Shown: positions 18,078 through 27,277 of the stretch, one piece after another | Numbering within the stretch: the first letter of the stretch is position 1 | Layout of the letters: the number at the start of each line of letters is the position of its first letter | DNA from: UBA6163 sp031411655 | Lineage (GTDB): Bacteria > Planctomycetota > Planctomycetia > Pirellulales > Pirellulaceae | DNA: 64,000 nucleotides | Reading direction: 5' to 3' | NCBI GenBank assembly: GCA_031411655.1 | Contig: JANOBM010000096.1 | Coordinates: 1 to 64,000 of the forward strand | Notes under the pieces: generated by a model | Databases searched by the model: none | Told to the model about the DNA's origin: nothing | The model's input: only the letters and a program-made list of their open reading frames with translations | Made by a program: the position numbers and the translations under genes

Positions 18078-20189
18078 TCATTGATTTTGCAATCGGTCCA
18101 ACGCTTTCTGGTACTTTTCCGATTTTTCCGTGTCGCCGACCTCGAGATAGAGTGCCGAGAGGTTGTAAAGTGCCGAGGCCTGATACGGATCCATCTGGTA
18201 GATCTGTTCAAAATGGTGAATTGCCGTGCGATATTTCTCCTGGCTTGCGGCGGATACGCCCAGCAGATTGTGCACTTCGATGCTGCTTGGATTCTCGTTC
18301 AAAAGCTCGTTGAGAATCGCCTCGGCCTCAGTGAATTCCTTTTCCATGATAAGTGCTCGGGCAAGGCTCATCTTTGCCTCGATGAAATCGGGTCGATTAG
18401 CAACTGCAACCTTTAAATGTTCAATCGCATCTTTGGATTGCCCCTTTCCAAGCAAAAGTGTGGCCAGATTGAATCTCGCAGACGAGACCTTCGAATCGAG
18501 TCGAACCGCTTCGCGAAAGCACTTCTCTGCTAGGTCGTATTGCCCCTTGGCTCCATACATTGCTCCTAGTCCGTTGAATCCGGGAGAGTAGCGGGGAGAC
18601 AACATCGTCGCTTGTCGATAGAGTTTCATCGCTTCGTCCACGTCCCCTTGGCCTTCGCGCGACTTGGCGAGATTTACTACCGAATCGACGAAATCGGGTT
18701 TGATTTGGACGGCGCTGCGTAAGTGTTCCTCAGCTTCGACAAAGTCACCTCGTCGATTCAAGATTGCGCCAAGATTGTTGTGAGCAAGAAAGCTGGTGGG
18801 AGTTTTAGCGATCGTATCGCGCCAAAGTGTTTCGATGTCGTTGTAGATTCGGGACTGGTTCCAGGTCAAAGCCACCAGTAAGAATACGATCGAAGCGAGG
18901 ATCACCTTTCGAATCTTAGAACGTTCATCGAGGTATCGATCGGAAATCTGAATGGCGGCAGTAACAACCAAGGTGATGACACCGATACTGGCGAGGTATT
19001 GAAAGTGATCGGCGACAAACGAGAATCTCATCGGATAGACGTCGATAAACCCCAGCGCAGGAAACAGCGTCCCGGCGAAAAGTAAAATCGCTGCCAGTGG
19101 TCCCCGCCCGATTCGATTGCGAAGTACGAACAATACGAATAGGACGACAACCACCGCCAAAGGAAACAAATACTGCACCAGCGAACTTGAATCGATTTGC
19201 CAACGTTTGTATGTGAACGCGAGATTCACGGGTATCAGTAGCTTCATCGCATAAAAGCAGATCGCCCGTCCTGCGATTAAGAAGCGATCGATGAGTGAGA
19301 ATTCCCAATCGATGCCCTCGGCACCAACATGAAATTTTTCAAGCCAGGCGGTAACCAATCCAAACCCTATTCCGATCAAAAACGTAGGAGCAATCCAAAA
19401 CGCCTGTTTCCTGGCAACGGAACCCTGCTTCCACCAAATCATGACCAGCAAGGCAGCTGGCAACGTGGCCGTGACCGTCTTGCTAAGCAGTGCAAGTAGG
19501 AACAGTAGATTGGCAGCGAGGTACCAAAGCCACAATTGCGAGCGGCTCAATCGTTTTTGGCCGAAGAGATCTTGCCCCCCGCTTTTCAGTTCGCCACCGT
19601 AAAGCGTCTTGTCAGTATTTTGCTGCGAGCTTCCCCAATAGCGAACGAAGGCATGGAGCGACAGTAAATAAAAGAATGCAGATAAGACATTCTTACGTTC
19701 CGTGACCCAAGCGACGGATTCAACATGGACCGGATGCAAGGCGAATATCAATGCAACAACCCAGGCTCCTGGGACAGCGAGCCGCTTTAGAATGCTCCAT
19801 AATAACAATGCGTTGAGCGTGTGGAACAACACATTCGTGATGTGGTATCCCATGGGTTGCAGTCCCCAAAGCTGATACTCGCACCAGAATGTCGAGTGAA
19901 CAAGCGGGTAGTATTGTGGTGTCGCCGATGGATCCGTCCAAATCGCCCTTAGGCCATCCCAATTTCGGAGGGTGGGATTTTCTGTGACATAGTCATCATC
20001 GTCCCAGATGAACCCACCGCGAATGGCTGGAATGTAACCGATGAACGTCAACAGAAAGATCGCGAAGACAGTCAGCCATTTTTGAAATTTTGTGATTGGG
20101 TTTCCAGCAAGGTTGCGGTGATCCGATTCGGCAAGCAATCGAGGAGTCGCATCGTTATCGGCCTGGCTAGAATCAGCATCGGTCGTCAT
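18078..20189 (-). CDS. TMTC-like multi-span GT-C membrane protein with TPR tail
   Basis: Starting at ATG 20189, 34 bp after the anti-sigma stop, the protein is about 703 residues. The N-terminal ~430 residues hold about ten to twelve membrane helices. The first external loop carries GGFIWDDDDYVTENP, the acidic motif expected of GT-C glycosyltransferases. ALHPVHVESVAWVTERKNVL is the signature of the TMTC / protein O-mannosyltransferase-like family. From about 470 to the C-terminus there are six or seven tetratricopeptide repeats (for example AHNNLGAILNRRGDFVEAEEHL). The role inferred from the family is transfer of a sugar from a lipid carrier to proteins on the outer face of the membrane; donor and target are unknown. 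It is the third gene of the sigma / anti-sigma / TMTC run. Confidence 0.8.
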   Translation of the reverse strand: MTTDADSSQADNDATPRLLAESDHRNLAGNPITKFQKWLTVFAIFLLTFIGYIPAIRGGFIWDDDDYVTENPTLRNWDGLRAIWTDPSATPQYYPLVHSTFWCEYQLWGLQPMGYHITNVLFHTLNALLLWSILKRLAVPGAWVVALIFALHPVHVESVAWVTERKNVLSAFFYLLSLHAFVRYWGSSQQNTDKTLYGGELKSGGQDLFGQKRLSRSQLWLWYLAANLLFLLALLSKTVTATLPAALLVMIWWKQGSVARKQAFWIAPTFLIGIGFGLVTAWLEKFHVGAEGIDWEFSLIDRFLIAGRAICFYAMKLLIPVNLAFTYKRWQIDSSSLVQYLFPLAVVVVLFVLFVLRNRIGRGPLAAILLFAGTLFPALGFIDVYPMRFSFVADHFQYLASIGVITLVVTAAIQISDRYLDERSKIRKVILASIVFLLVALTWNQSRIYNDIETLWRDTIAKTPTSFLAHNNLGAILNRRGDFVEAEEHLRSAVQIKPDFVDSVVNLAKSREGQGDVDEAMKLYRQATMLSPRYSPGFNGLGAMYGAKGQYDLAEKCFREAVRLDSKVSSARFNLATLLLGKGQSKDAIEHLKVAVANRPDFIEAKMSLARALIMEKEFTEAEAILNELLNENPSSIEVHNLLGVSAASQEKYRTAIHHFEQIYQMDPYQASALYNLSALYLEVGDTEKSEKYQKALDRLQNQ

Positions 20190-20223
20190 GGCGAAAAAGC
20201 ATCCCGAGTAGGCTCCGCGCGAA

Positions 20224-21735
20224 CTACCGACGGCCGCGCCGGTCACCTTGAAGCGATCGTAATAGTTCGTCGGCGGGCAATAAATCAATGGTTTCCCGGT
20301 CATTAGGATCTCTTGCCTGATACCTTTCGACAAGCGATCCGTCGTTGCGATTCCAAATCGTACGCGACAACGACTCTTCAACCCAGCTTCGGACTAACTC
20401 GTTGCGGAGCACAGGCAGCGATGACGCGGCATCGAGCATATCCGAAAGGTTCTTGGGGATTACCGATTCCAGCATATAAACTTCATCATCACTCAACGGT
20501 CCCCTCACCTGTTCGGTCAAATCTCGAACCCGATCCGTGAACTCCCTAAACTGTGAAAATCCTGGTGGCATTCCCGGCGGGGAGAACTGAGGCTGTCGCG
20601 GGGCTGGCGGTAACGGCTGGCCGTTTTGGTTGGGAGGGGGCGTCGTGGGACGGAATTCATTATCACGACGCGGAGGTCCGTCCTGCCCGAAGTCGGGTAG
20701 AAACAATCGGCTTAGTAGCATCGCCTCGAAACGGGGATCCATCGATTGCTTTAAGCCGGCAACAAAAGCAGGAGGCAGTTGGTCTTCGAGTGACTTTAGT
20801 CGCAAACGTCCGATCTCACGCAGCGCTTGATAAATCGTCTCGACATTCGCGTCGGAGAGGTCCCTCCCACGCTGTCGAGTCCACTGGCGAACGGTCCGCT
20901 CAAGTCCATGTCGAATAGCTTCTTGCTTCTGGGCTTCTGTGCCGTTGGTAAGCCGATCGCGTTCTTCAGCCGGTAGTGACTCTCGCCAAGCCGCAAAACG
21001 ATCCATCGTCTTGAGAACCGATTTTGCATCGGGCAACTCAGCGACTCGCTGGGCGATCGCAACCGCCTGGCGCTGATCCTCTTCAGAGACATTTTCGAAC
21101 CGTTCCCAAGCGCCAGCCACGGTTTCCTGGTCTTCAATGGGAAGCGAGGTCAGCAGTTGCTCACGCGCCTTCGGCGTCGCCTCGTCGATTTGCTCTGCAA
21201 GATCAAAGTTCCATTCCCCGAGTTGCTCCGCGAACTGACTTGCATCCTGCCACTGTGGCATTTGAGCAAGAGTCTTCATGAGTTCAACATCTGTGGAGTG
21301 CAAATAGGCGTCCAAGTGCATCGCGACGGGAAGCTCACGGAGTTGCTGCTGGTATCGCACGTAATTGCCAACACGGACAATCGCTAAACCCAGAAGAAAA
21401 AAGCCTAGTATCGAAGCGAGCAGCCATGCACCGGTAAACCATCGCCTACTCACGACCGAGTTTTTGCTCGAGGTCTTGAGCACATCGCCGCCGACTGCTG
21501 CCATTCGGATCGTCGTTTCGAGCAGAGTGCTACTTGAAGACGTCAGTGGCAATTCATCGAGCAGGTCCCATCCGTTTTGAAGCTGACGAAGTCGTGATCG
21601 TAAAGCGGCATCGCTTGCCAGTCTCTTTTCCACTTCACGAATTTCATCGGGTGGCAATTCGCCATCTAAATAGGCAACCAGTTGTTCATCTAAGTCGTCG
21701 ACGGGTCGATCGTCAGGAAAGCTTATTTGGCTCAT
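20224..21735 (-). CDS. Large membrane anti-sigma factor (zinc-less type)
   Basis: The start at ATG 21735 follows GAGGG; about 503 residues. Residues 15-52 (LVAYLDGELPPDEIREVEKRLASDAALRSRL) match the N-terminal anti-sigma helical bundle, but the usual HxxxCxxC zinc site is missing. A transmembrane helix at about 99-121 (TGAWLLASILGFFLLGLAIV) is followed by a long extracytoplasmic region of charged helices and a Pro/Gln-rich segment (about 340-385). It lies 134 bp downstream of the ECF sigma factor on the same strand, the normal place for a cognate anti-sigma. It probably holds that sigma factor at the membrane until an envelope signal arrives. Whether release needs proteolysis is unknown. Confidence 0.75.
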   Translation of the reverse strand: MSQISFPDDRPVDDLDEQLVAYLDGELPPDEIREVEKRLASDAALRSRLRQLQNGWDLLDELPLTSSSSTLLETTIRMAAVGGDVLKTSSKNSVVSRRWFTGAWLLASILGFFLLGLAIVRVGNYVRYQQQLRELPVAMHLDAYLHSTDVELMKTLAQMPQWQDASQFAEQLGEWNFDLAEQIDEATPKAREQLLTSLPIEDQETVAGAWERFENVSEEDQRQAVAIAQRVAELPDAKSVLKTMDRFAAWRESLPAEERDRLTNGTEAQKQEAIRHGLERTVRQWTRQRGRDLSDANVETIYQALREIGRLRLKSLEDQLPPAFVAGLKQSMDPRFEAMLLSRLFLPDFGQDGPPRRDNEFRPTTPPPNQNGQPLPPAPRQPQFSPPGMPPGFSQFREFTDRVRDLTEQVRGPLSDDEVYMLESVIPKNLSDMLDAASSLPVLRNELVRSWVEESLSRTIWNRNDGSLVERYQARDPNDRETIDLLPADELLRSLQGDRRGRR

Positions 21736-21869
21736 GTCGCCCTCATCATTCTTCACAAGATCTATCATTAGGCGAGCGGCAATCTAAAGAGACCGATTCA
21801 GCGCGAGTCGCTGGACGAACCGCACCGAAGAAATCGGCGAGAGCCTGAGGCTCGCGGAATATCGTTTTG

Positions 21870-22550
21870 TTACTTGTCATAAAGCTGCTCGCGGTGATTG
21901 CCGGTACCATCAACATCTTCCGCATCGCTATCTACTGGCTCGCCAGCGACCACATCGATGTAGTCCGCAAGCAACTCTTTCAAATTAACTCGAGCTCGAC
22001 TCAACAGGGACTTCACTGCCTTCGTCGTTAGTCCCATCGATTCCGCGATTTCGACATAGCTCATGTTTTCAAAACGCGACAACATAAGCGCCATCCGTTG
22101 TCGCTCGCCCAGCGCCTGGACCGCGGCTCGCACCTGCGCCGCGCGTTCTTCACCTTCGACCAGTCTTGCCGGCATCAATGAACTTGCCTCCAAGGCAATT
22201 CCAGAGATCAAATTACTTTGAGAGTCGTCTGGGGATGGTTTGGTATCGGCCTCTACAATTTCACGACGGCGATTCTGCGATCTCGCAGCGTTCTTCGCAA
22301 CATTTCCGGCAATGGTAAACAACCAAGTCGAAAATTTTGCTCCGGGTTCATATTTCGTGCGGGCACGATAGACCCGCAAAAATACATCCTGAGTTAAATC
22401 CTCGGCAACTTCCGGACTTGGCCCAATGTGGTGAAACAATCGAACCAATCGATCCTGGTACCGCCGTACCAACTCTTCGAACGCGCCCGCATCGTCCTCA
22501 CGCACGCGCAGCATCAAACGCACGTCCGGATCGGACTGTTGGTACCGCAT
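21870..22550 (-). CDS. ECF RNA polymerase sigma factor
   Basis: From ATG 22550 the protein is 226 residues. Region 2 is clear: DAGAFEELVRRYQDRLVRLF and EDLTQDVFLRVYRARTKYEP, followed by FSTWLFTIAGNVAKNAARSQ for promoter melting. Region 4 reads LGERQRMALMLSRFENMSYVEIAE and AVKSLLSRARVNLKELL, the helix-turn-helix for the -35 element. The ATG begins the family's typical SDPDVRLMLRVREDD opening; the frame extends upstream to 22688 without similarity. No good ribosome site precedes it. It is expected to direct transcription of envelope-related genes under control of the adjacent anti-sigma, possibly including the TMTC-like gene. Confidence 0.9.
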   Translation of the reverse strand: MRYQQSDPDVRLMLRVREDDAGAFEELVRRYQDRLVRLFHHIGPSPEVAEDLTQDVFLRVYRARTKYEPGAKFSTWLFTIAGNVAKNAARSQNRRREIVEADTKPSPDDSQSNLISGIALEASSLMPARLVEGEERAAQVRAAVQALGERQRMALMLSRFENMSYVEIAESMGLTTKAVKSLLSRARVNLKELLADYIDVVAGEPVDSDAEDVDGTGNHREQLYDK

Positions 22551-23077
22551 GGCAGTGGAGGGAGTGACCGACAAAGGGACGCCTAAATCATCAAACAAAC
22601 GAACCGCGGGACAGCACGACTTGATTATTCTACCCGAAGAAACCCGACGGTCCGACTGGGGTTTCGCGAACTCTCCTTTGAATCGCAAAACTCCTTACCA
22701 TGGAGCATTCTCCTCAGCGATTTTGTGAAAGAAGTCGCGTCAGTGTCGAGTCCTCAATCGCGAGGCTCCGATGATCGAGAGTTGTTCTTTGGTTCGATGG
22801 GATGAGAGGATCGCAAATCTCGCCGTGGCACATTGCAGGGGGAGACAGCAAAGTCGACGTTTGGGCGTACGCGACTGCCTCAAGAATCAGAAAACTCCAT
22901 TGAGATATCCCCATTAAGAAAGACACTCGGAACAGACGACATGGTTTGGGGGACGCGACCAGCGTCCACGGAGGGTTTAGGTGCAACCATTTTCGCCCGA
23001 GCATGCGGCAACTCGAATGGCGCACCGCGAGTCTGGCACTGGTAGCGTCAAGTCGAGTTTTCAGTGTTGACGCACCA
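22551..23077. other. Intergenic gap between DUF1559 gene and sigma factor
   Basis: No gene is supported here. A 7-bp inverted repeat (GCGTCAA/TTGACGC, about 23046-23074) lies just after the DUF1559 stop on the minus strand but lacks a T-run. The stretch presumably holds the sigma-factor promoter. No consensus was recognised. Confidence 0.4.
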
Positions 23078-24103
23078 CTATCGATCGCTTGGGACGACTT
23101 CTCGCCCCTTTCGAGTACCCATTGAACGCCAAAGCGCTAAGTCAACGGACTCCGTGATGCTGGTAACCGACCCGTCGATTCGTGAAGCGTGAACGAGTCC
23201 TTCATGATAGCTTCGAGAGGTGACCGCTGCGTAGGTAGAGCTACCGGTGTTTCCGTTCCGGCCCTCCTGCCACGAGTTGTAATCCACGTCCAAAATGTTC
23301 CCGGCAACGCTGTGGGCGACAAGAGTATTCGGGGCCATGGTGGTGGTGAAACCGGAGTGATGGACGCGACCGTCGGGCCATTCTGTATGGCCGGTGTCTT
23401 TAAATTCTGGTGCACTGGGAACGATGGTTTGCAGCGATGCAACGGTCATCGGTTCACTTACCGTTCCCGGCCCGCCATTTCGACGGTAGGGCGTCCAAGC
23501 CTTCACCTCCGCTGCCAGCAGCGTATTGGACGCGCCGTCAAGGCAATCGCGAAACCCTAGAAACGCATTGGGAAAAAACATTCCGTCTCCACCTTGAGAC
23601 GTTTGGGGGTTGAACACGAACCAAGTCCCAAAGTTGAATCCGTAAGTGGTCGGATAAAGTTTAGCTCGTCCCCCGCCCGCATCACGTATCGCGTCGCTAC
23701 CGGGATCGCTCGGACACGCGTAGGCCGGTACTTTCAATCCGTCGATTGCGGTTTGAAAATCCCATGCTGTCGAAAGATCGATGCGCTCGTACAAATGGCC
23801 CTGTTCCAAATAGGGCAAGATTCGTCCATGAACTCCCCATGAGCCGTTATTGCCCGTCGAACTAACGCGAAGGTTCACCATCGCCGACGGAGGAAACCGA
23901 TCATAAACACTGTGGTAGTTATGGCATGCTAGCGCAATCTGCTTAAGATTGTTTTGGCATTGCATTCGACGAGCGGCTTCCCTCGCCGATTGCACGGCCG
24001 GAAGAAGCAGTGAAATTAACACGCCAATGATCGCGATCACGACCAATAATTCGACGAGAGTAAAACCTCTCGACACCGTTCTTGACACGTTGCGCTGACC
24101 CAT
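23078..24103 (-). CDS. DUF1559 protein with prepilin-type N-terminus
   Basis: The 341-residue protein opens with SRGFTLVELLVVIAIIGVLI, the type IV prepilin cleavage and methylation motif (G|FTLVE). It is followed by LLPAVQSAREAARRMQCQNN, the classic continuation of the planctomycete DUF1559 family. The body is beta-rich, and the C-terminus carries the family's late motif around YHEGLVHASRIDGSV. AAAGGA lies before the ATG. Genomes of this phylum carry dozens of such genes; they are thought to be pseudopilin-like envelope proteins, but the exact role is unknown. It is divergent from a sensor kinase gene, sharing a palindromic intergenic region. Confidence 0.93.
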   Translation of the reverse strand: MGQRNVSRTVSRGFTLVELLVVIAIIGVLISLLLPAVQSAREAARRMQCQNNLKQIALACHNYHSVYDRFPPSAMVNLRVSSTGNNGSWGVHGRILPYLEQGHLYERIDLSTAWDFQTAIDGLKVPAYACPSDPGSDAIRDAGGGRAKLYPTTYGFNFGTWFVFNPQTSQGGDGMFFPNAFLGFRDCLDGASNTLLAAEVKAWTPYRRNGGPGTVSEPMTVASLQTIVPSAPEFKDTGHTEWPDGRVHHSGFTTTMAPNTLVAHSVAGNILDVDYNSWQEGRNGNTGSSTYAAVTSRSYHEGLVHASRIDGSVTSITESVDLALWRSMGTRKGREVVPSDR

Positions 24104-24176
24104 GATTTTCCTTTGATCCCTACGAACCGTTCATGCCACCGACGAGCTAATCAAGATGCGACTGATTTTGCAGGTT

Positions 24177-24199
24177 GCGTGAAAGGCACGTTTCATGCC
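24177..24199 (+). promoter_or_regulatory. Candidate sigma-54 promoter within a palindrome
   Basis: On the plus strand GGCAC-GTTTC-ATGCC has the GG-N10-GC spacing of -24/-12 sigma-54 promoters, with G-G at 24185-24186 and G-C at 24197-24198. The site lies inside an inverted repeat (GCGTGAAA / TTTCATGC). As it is palindromic it also shows GG-N10-GC on the minus strand. The downstream genes encode a kinase and an NtrC-type sigma-54 activator, so autoregulation is possible. The match at -12 is imperfect (ATGC in place of TTGC). Confidence 0.35.
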
Positions 24200-24277
24200 A
24201 CATTCTAATTGTCGATTTTGTGATGCAATCTGTTCGCAGAAAACGCGAAGCGGACTCGTGACGGCGATTTTTTCACC

Positions 24278-25693
24278 ATGGACGGTGAAAATTCCACCCT
24301 GTCGGAACTGGATCGCCATTCGATGACAGCTTACCGCCAGACGCTTCGATCCCGACTTCTGTGGCCGTTGCTTGCAGTTTCAATCGCCGCGTCGATCGCC
24401 GTATCCATTGGCTCTTACCTCGTCGCGGCCCGAACCGCGAGGCGCGACCTGGCCGATCGTTTTGAGACAATTGCACGAACATTGAAGAGCAGTTCGTTTC
24501 CGCTGACTCGCAATGTTCTGCAGTCGGTTGCGTTGCTTACCAATACCGAACTGGTCACGATTGGTGACGACGGGTCGCTTATCGAAACCACGTTCATTGC
24601 GTTGAACACGGACAAGATCGTTCGTATTGCCAATCATGCTCGACATGAAATCGATACCGGCGAGGTATCGAAAACGGAGTATGAAAATAGGGGCTACCTT
24701 GTGAGAGCGTTTCAGCGAACCGCGATGGGCGGTCGCTCTCCCGCGGGCAGCTGGGTAGTCGTTTTTTTCGATGAAACAAACTACCGTTACTTATTGACTC
24801 GAGCCGTGATTGCACCATTAGCTACAGGGTTATCTACGATCGTATTGCTTTCCACGATCACACTCACACTCACTTCACGACTAGTAAACCGGTTGTTTCG
24901 TTTGCACAAGCAGGTCGATCGTATTGCAGGCGGCGAGTTCGAAACTCAGCTCATCACGGGTCCACAAGACGAAGTTGGTTCACTGGCCGCCGCCGTTGAT
25001 TTAATGGCAAAGCAACTTCAACAAATGTGGAAGTCGCTTCAACAACAAGAAGGTGAACGTCTCCTCCATCAAATCGCCGCGGGACTGGCGCACAACTTGA
25101 GAAATAGTTTGACGGGTGCCCGCTTGGCTATCGAACTCCACTCACAAAAATGTCGCGATCGTCATGACGAGGGATTGCAGGTCGCACTGCGCGAAATGGA
25201 GCAGACGGAGAGCTATGTGCAGCGTTTGCTTTTGGTCGCTGCTGGCAAACAAGACTCCGACAAGCCTGCGACCCTTGGCAGTTGCCTCCAAGATCTGAAA
25301 CCGAGTCTTGAAACGAATGCAAGGCATCTCGGCGTCTCTTTACAATGGCAATGCGATTTGACCGTGCTTGATGCTATCGTCGTAGATGGACCGTCGCTGT
25401 CCGCTGCGTTAACAAACTTGATCTTCAATGCCATGCAGGCCGCCAGGCAGGTGGTTATCAGGGTCGATCGATTGAATGAATCACAACTTCAAATCGATGT
25501 GATCGATAACGGTCCAGGACCATCGGCGGAGATTTGTGATACGCTTTTCGATGCGTTTGTCACAACGAAGTCAGAGGGACTTGGCCTCGGTTTACCGCTG
25601 GTGCGCCGTGCGGCCAAAAGACTGGGTGGTAATGTTCACTGGCGGCGAGTCGACGAAACCACCATTTTTACCTTGATCGTTAACGCGAAATGA
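24278..25693 (+). CDS. Sensor histidine kinase (NtrB-like) with HAMP domain
   Basis: The 471-residue protein has two membrane helices, at about 30-50 and 173-197, flanking an external sensor of about 120 residues. A HAMP linker (about 198-252) and a kinase core follow. The phosphoacceptor is His272 in GLAHNLRNSLTG. The ATPase motifs are ALTNLIFNAMQAA (N box), IDNGPGPS (G1) and GLGLGLPLVRRAA (G2). It overlaps the next gene by ATGA, so the partner is that NtrC-type activator. An alternative ATG lies at 24323. The signal it senses is unknown. Confidence 0.9.
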   Translation: MDGENSTLSELDRHSMTAYRQTLRSRLLWPLLAVSIAASIAVSIGSYLVAARTARRDLADRFETIARTLKSSSFPLTRNVLQSVALLTNTELVTIGDDGSLIETTFIALNTDKIVRIANHARHEIDTGEVSKTEYENRGYLVRAFQRTAMGGRSPAGSWVVVFFDETNYRYLLTRAVIAPLATGLSTIVLLSTITLTLTSRLVNRLFRLHKQVDRIAGGEFETQLITGPQDEVGSLAAAVDLMAKQLQQMWKSLQQQEGERLLHQIAAGLAHNLRNSLTGARLAIELHSQKCRDRHDEGLQVALREMEQTESYVQRLLLVAAGKQDSDKPATLGSCLQDLKPSLETNARHLGVSLQWQCDLTVLDAIVVDGPSLSAALTNLIFNAMQAARQVVIRVDRLNESQLQIDVIDNGPGPSAEICDTLFDAFVTTKSEGLGLGLPLVRRAAKRLGGNVHWRRVDETTIFTLIVNAK

Positions 25694-27135
25694 CGAATGA
25701 ACTGAAATCAAAAGTGCTTGTCGTCGACGACGAGCCTTCTATTTGCTGGAGTTTTCAAAGACTACTTGGGGATGAGGGGCATGGGGTGCTGGTTGCCTCT
25801 TCCGTCGAAGCGGGGCTGCAACTGGCAAGAGAAAATGAAATCAGCCTGGTTTTATTAGATGTGCGCCTCCCCGGAGAGGACGGCCTCACCGCACTACCAA
25901 AGTTTTTAGAAGCGACCAAGCATGCGCCCATTGTTGTGATGACGGCCTTCGGTGATCTCGAAACCGCAGTACGCGCGATACAGCAGGGTGCGTGTGATTA
26001 TCTTGTTAAACCCTTTTCCCTTGCCCTCGCAACGAAAACTTGTCGTCAAGCAATTCGTGTTCTCAATGACTCTCATCCGACGGCCACGGCGAATCAAGTC
26101 GCTGCCAGTACGTCGCCGCTTATCATCGGAAACTCGGCTCCGATGCAACAATTATTCCGACACATTGCGATGGTAGCGGACAGTCCCTTATCCGTACTGA
26201 TCACTGGCGAAACAGGAACGGGTAAGGAACTCGTTGCTGCAGCGATTCAGCGTCACAGCGGCCGGGCGACAAAGCCCTATCTAGCCGTTGCACCCGTGGC
26301 TTTGAGTGAGTCGCTTTTTGAAAGTGAACTATTCGGCCACGTTCGTGGGGCTTTCACTGGTGCAACAGAAGATCGCAAGGGGTTGTTTGAACTTGCCGAT
26401 GGGGGAACCATCTTGCTCGATGAAATTGGCGATCTGCCAATTTCGGCCCAGGTGAAATTGCTTCGCGTGATAGAACAGCAACAATTCACTCGAGTTGGTG
26501 ATGTGCGCCCACGAGACTGTAACGTCCGAATTCTCGCGGCGACTCATCGAGACATAGACGCAGCAGTTCAAGCAGGACGCTTCCGCGAGGACTTACTCTA
26601 TCGACTTGGCGCCGTACGAATTCATCTGCCGCCACTTCGCGAACGTAGCGGTGATATAGCGATTCTTTGCCGCCACTTCCTTCAACAGATTGGGCACCCG
26701 CTGGCGGACGATGCGATCGATGGGGCACTAAGCGAGGAGCTAGACAAACGACCCTGGTATGGGAACGTGCGTGAACTGCGTCATGCGGTTGAGCACGCAG
26801 CTGTTTTTGCAAGACATCGTCGATTCGTCGCAAGTGACTTTCCGGTACCGGTCGCGACCGCTCCCAATGCAAGCTCTCCTGACTCACTCCATCCCGATCA
26901 ACGCTTGCAGTTAGCTGTGGAAGCTTGGACCACCGCCAAACTTGACTTACAGGACCAGACGCAGCCAGCACTCTATGAGGCGTTCTTGGCGATTGTGGAA
27001 CCGATGATGCTGCGAATCATTCTCGATAGGTTTTCCGGTAACCGCGCTGCAGTTGCTGAATTACTCGGCCTTCATCGCGCGACGGTTCGCGAGCGATTGA
27101 AAAAGTATGGGATCGGCGATACGGACCGTCAGTGA
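25690..27135 (+). CDS. Sigma-54-dependent response regulator (NtrC family)
   Basis: The 481-residue protein has a receiver domain (residues 1-125) with DD at 13-14, phosphoacceptor Asp57 in LLDVRLPG and a KPF lysine. An AAA+ sigma-54-activator domain (about 143-375) follows, with Walker A GETGTGKE, the sigma-54 contact loop GAFTGA, Walker B TILLDEIGD and arginine-finger region. A Fis-type helix-turn-helix ends the protein (NRAAVAELLGLHRATVRERL). It activates sigma-54 promoters on phosphorylation by the overlapping upstream kinase. Likely targets include its own operon, given the -24/-12-like element upstream; this is inferred. Confidence 0.93.
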   Translation: MTNELKSKVLVVDDEPSICWSFQRLLGDEGHGVLVASSVEAGLQLARENEISLVLLDVRLPGEDGLTALPKFLEATKHAPIVVMTAFGDLETAVRAIQQGACDYLVKPFSLALATKTCRQAIRVLNDSHPTATANQVAASTSPLIIGNSAPMQQLFRHIAMVADSPLSVLITGETGTGKELVAAAIQRHSGRATKPYLAVAPVALSESLFESELFGHVRGAFTGATEDRKGLFELADGGTILLDEIGDLPISAQVKLLRVIEQQQFTRVGDVRPRDCNVRILAATHRDIDAAVQAGRFREDLLYRLGAVRIHLPPLRERSGDIAILCRHFLQQIGHPLADDAIDGALSEELDKRPWYGNVRELRHAVEHAAVFARHRRFVASDFPVPVATAPNASSPDSLHPDQRLQLAVEAWTTAKLDLQDQTQPALYEAFLAIVEPMMLRIILDRFSGNRAAVAELLGLHRATVRERLKKYGIGDTDRQ

Positions 27136-27277
27136 GCAGGGCAGCGACCTATCGACCACTGGACTCGCTTGCTAAAATGCGGAAGTGGCGATAGCGGTTG
27201 TCCTATCCAGGTTCGCCGTCGCATTAATCTTAGCCAGCCAAGTCACTCACCCTATCCATACGAAGGACCCGAATATC

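Noticed and set aside
20190..20381. 64-residue N-terminal extension of the TMTC-like protein
   Set aside because: It would overlap the anti-sigma gene by about 160 bp and has no signal or membrane character.
24128..24142. Second -24/-12-like site for the DUF1559 gene
   Set aside because: TGGCATGAACGG lacks the downstream GC at the right spacing and would leave almost no leader before the ribosome site.
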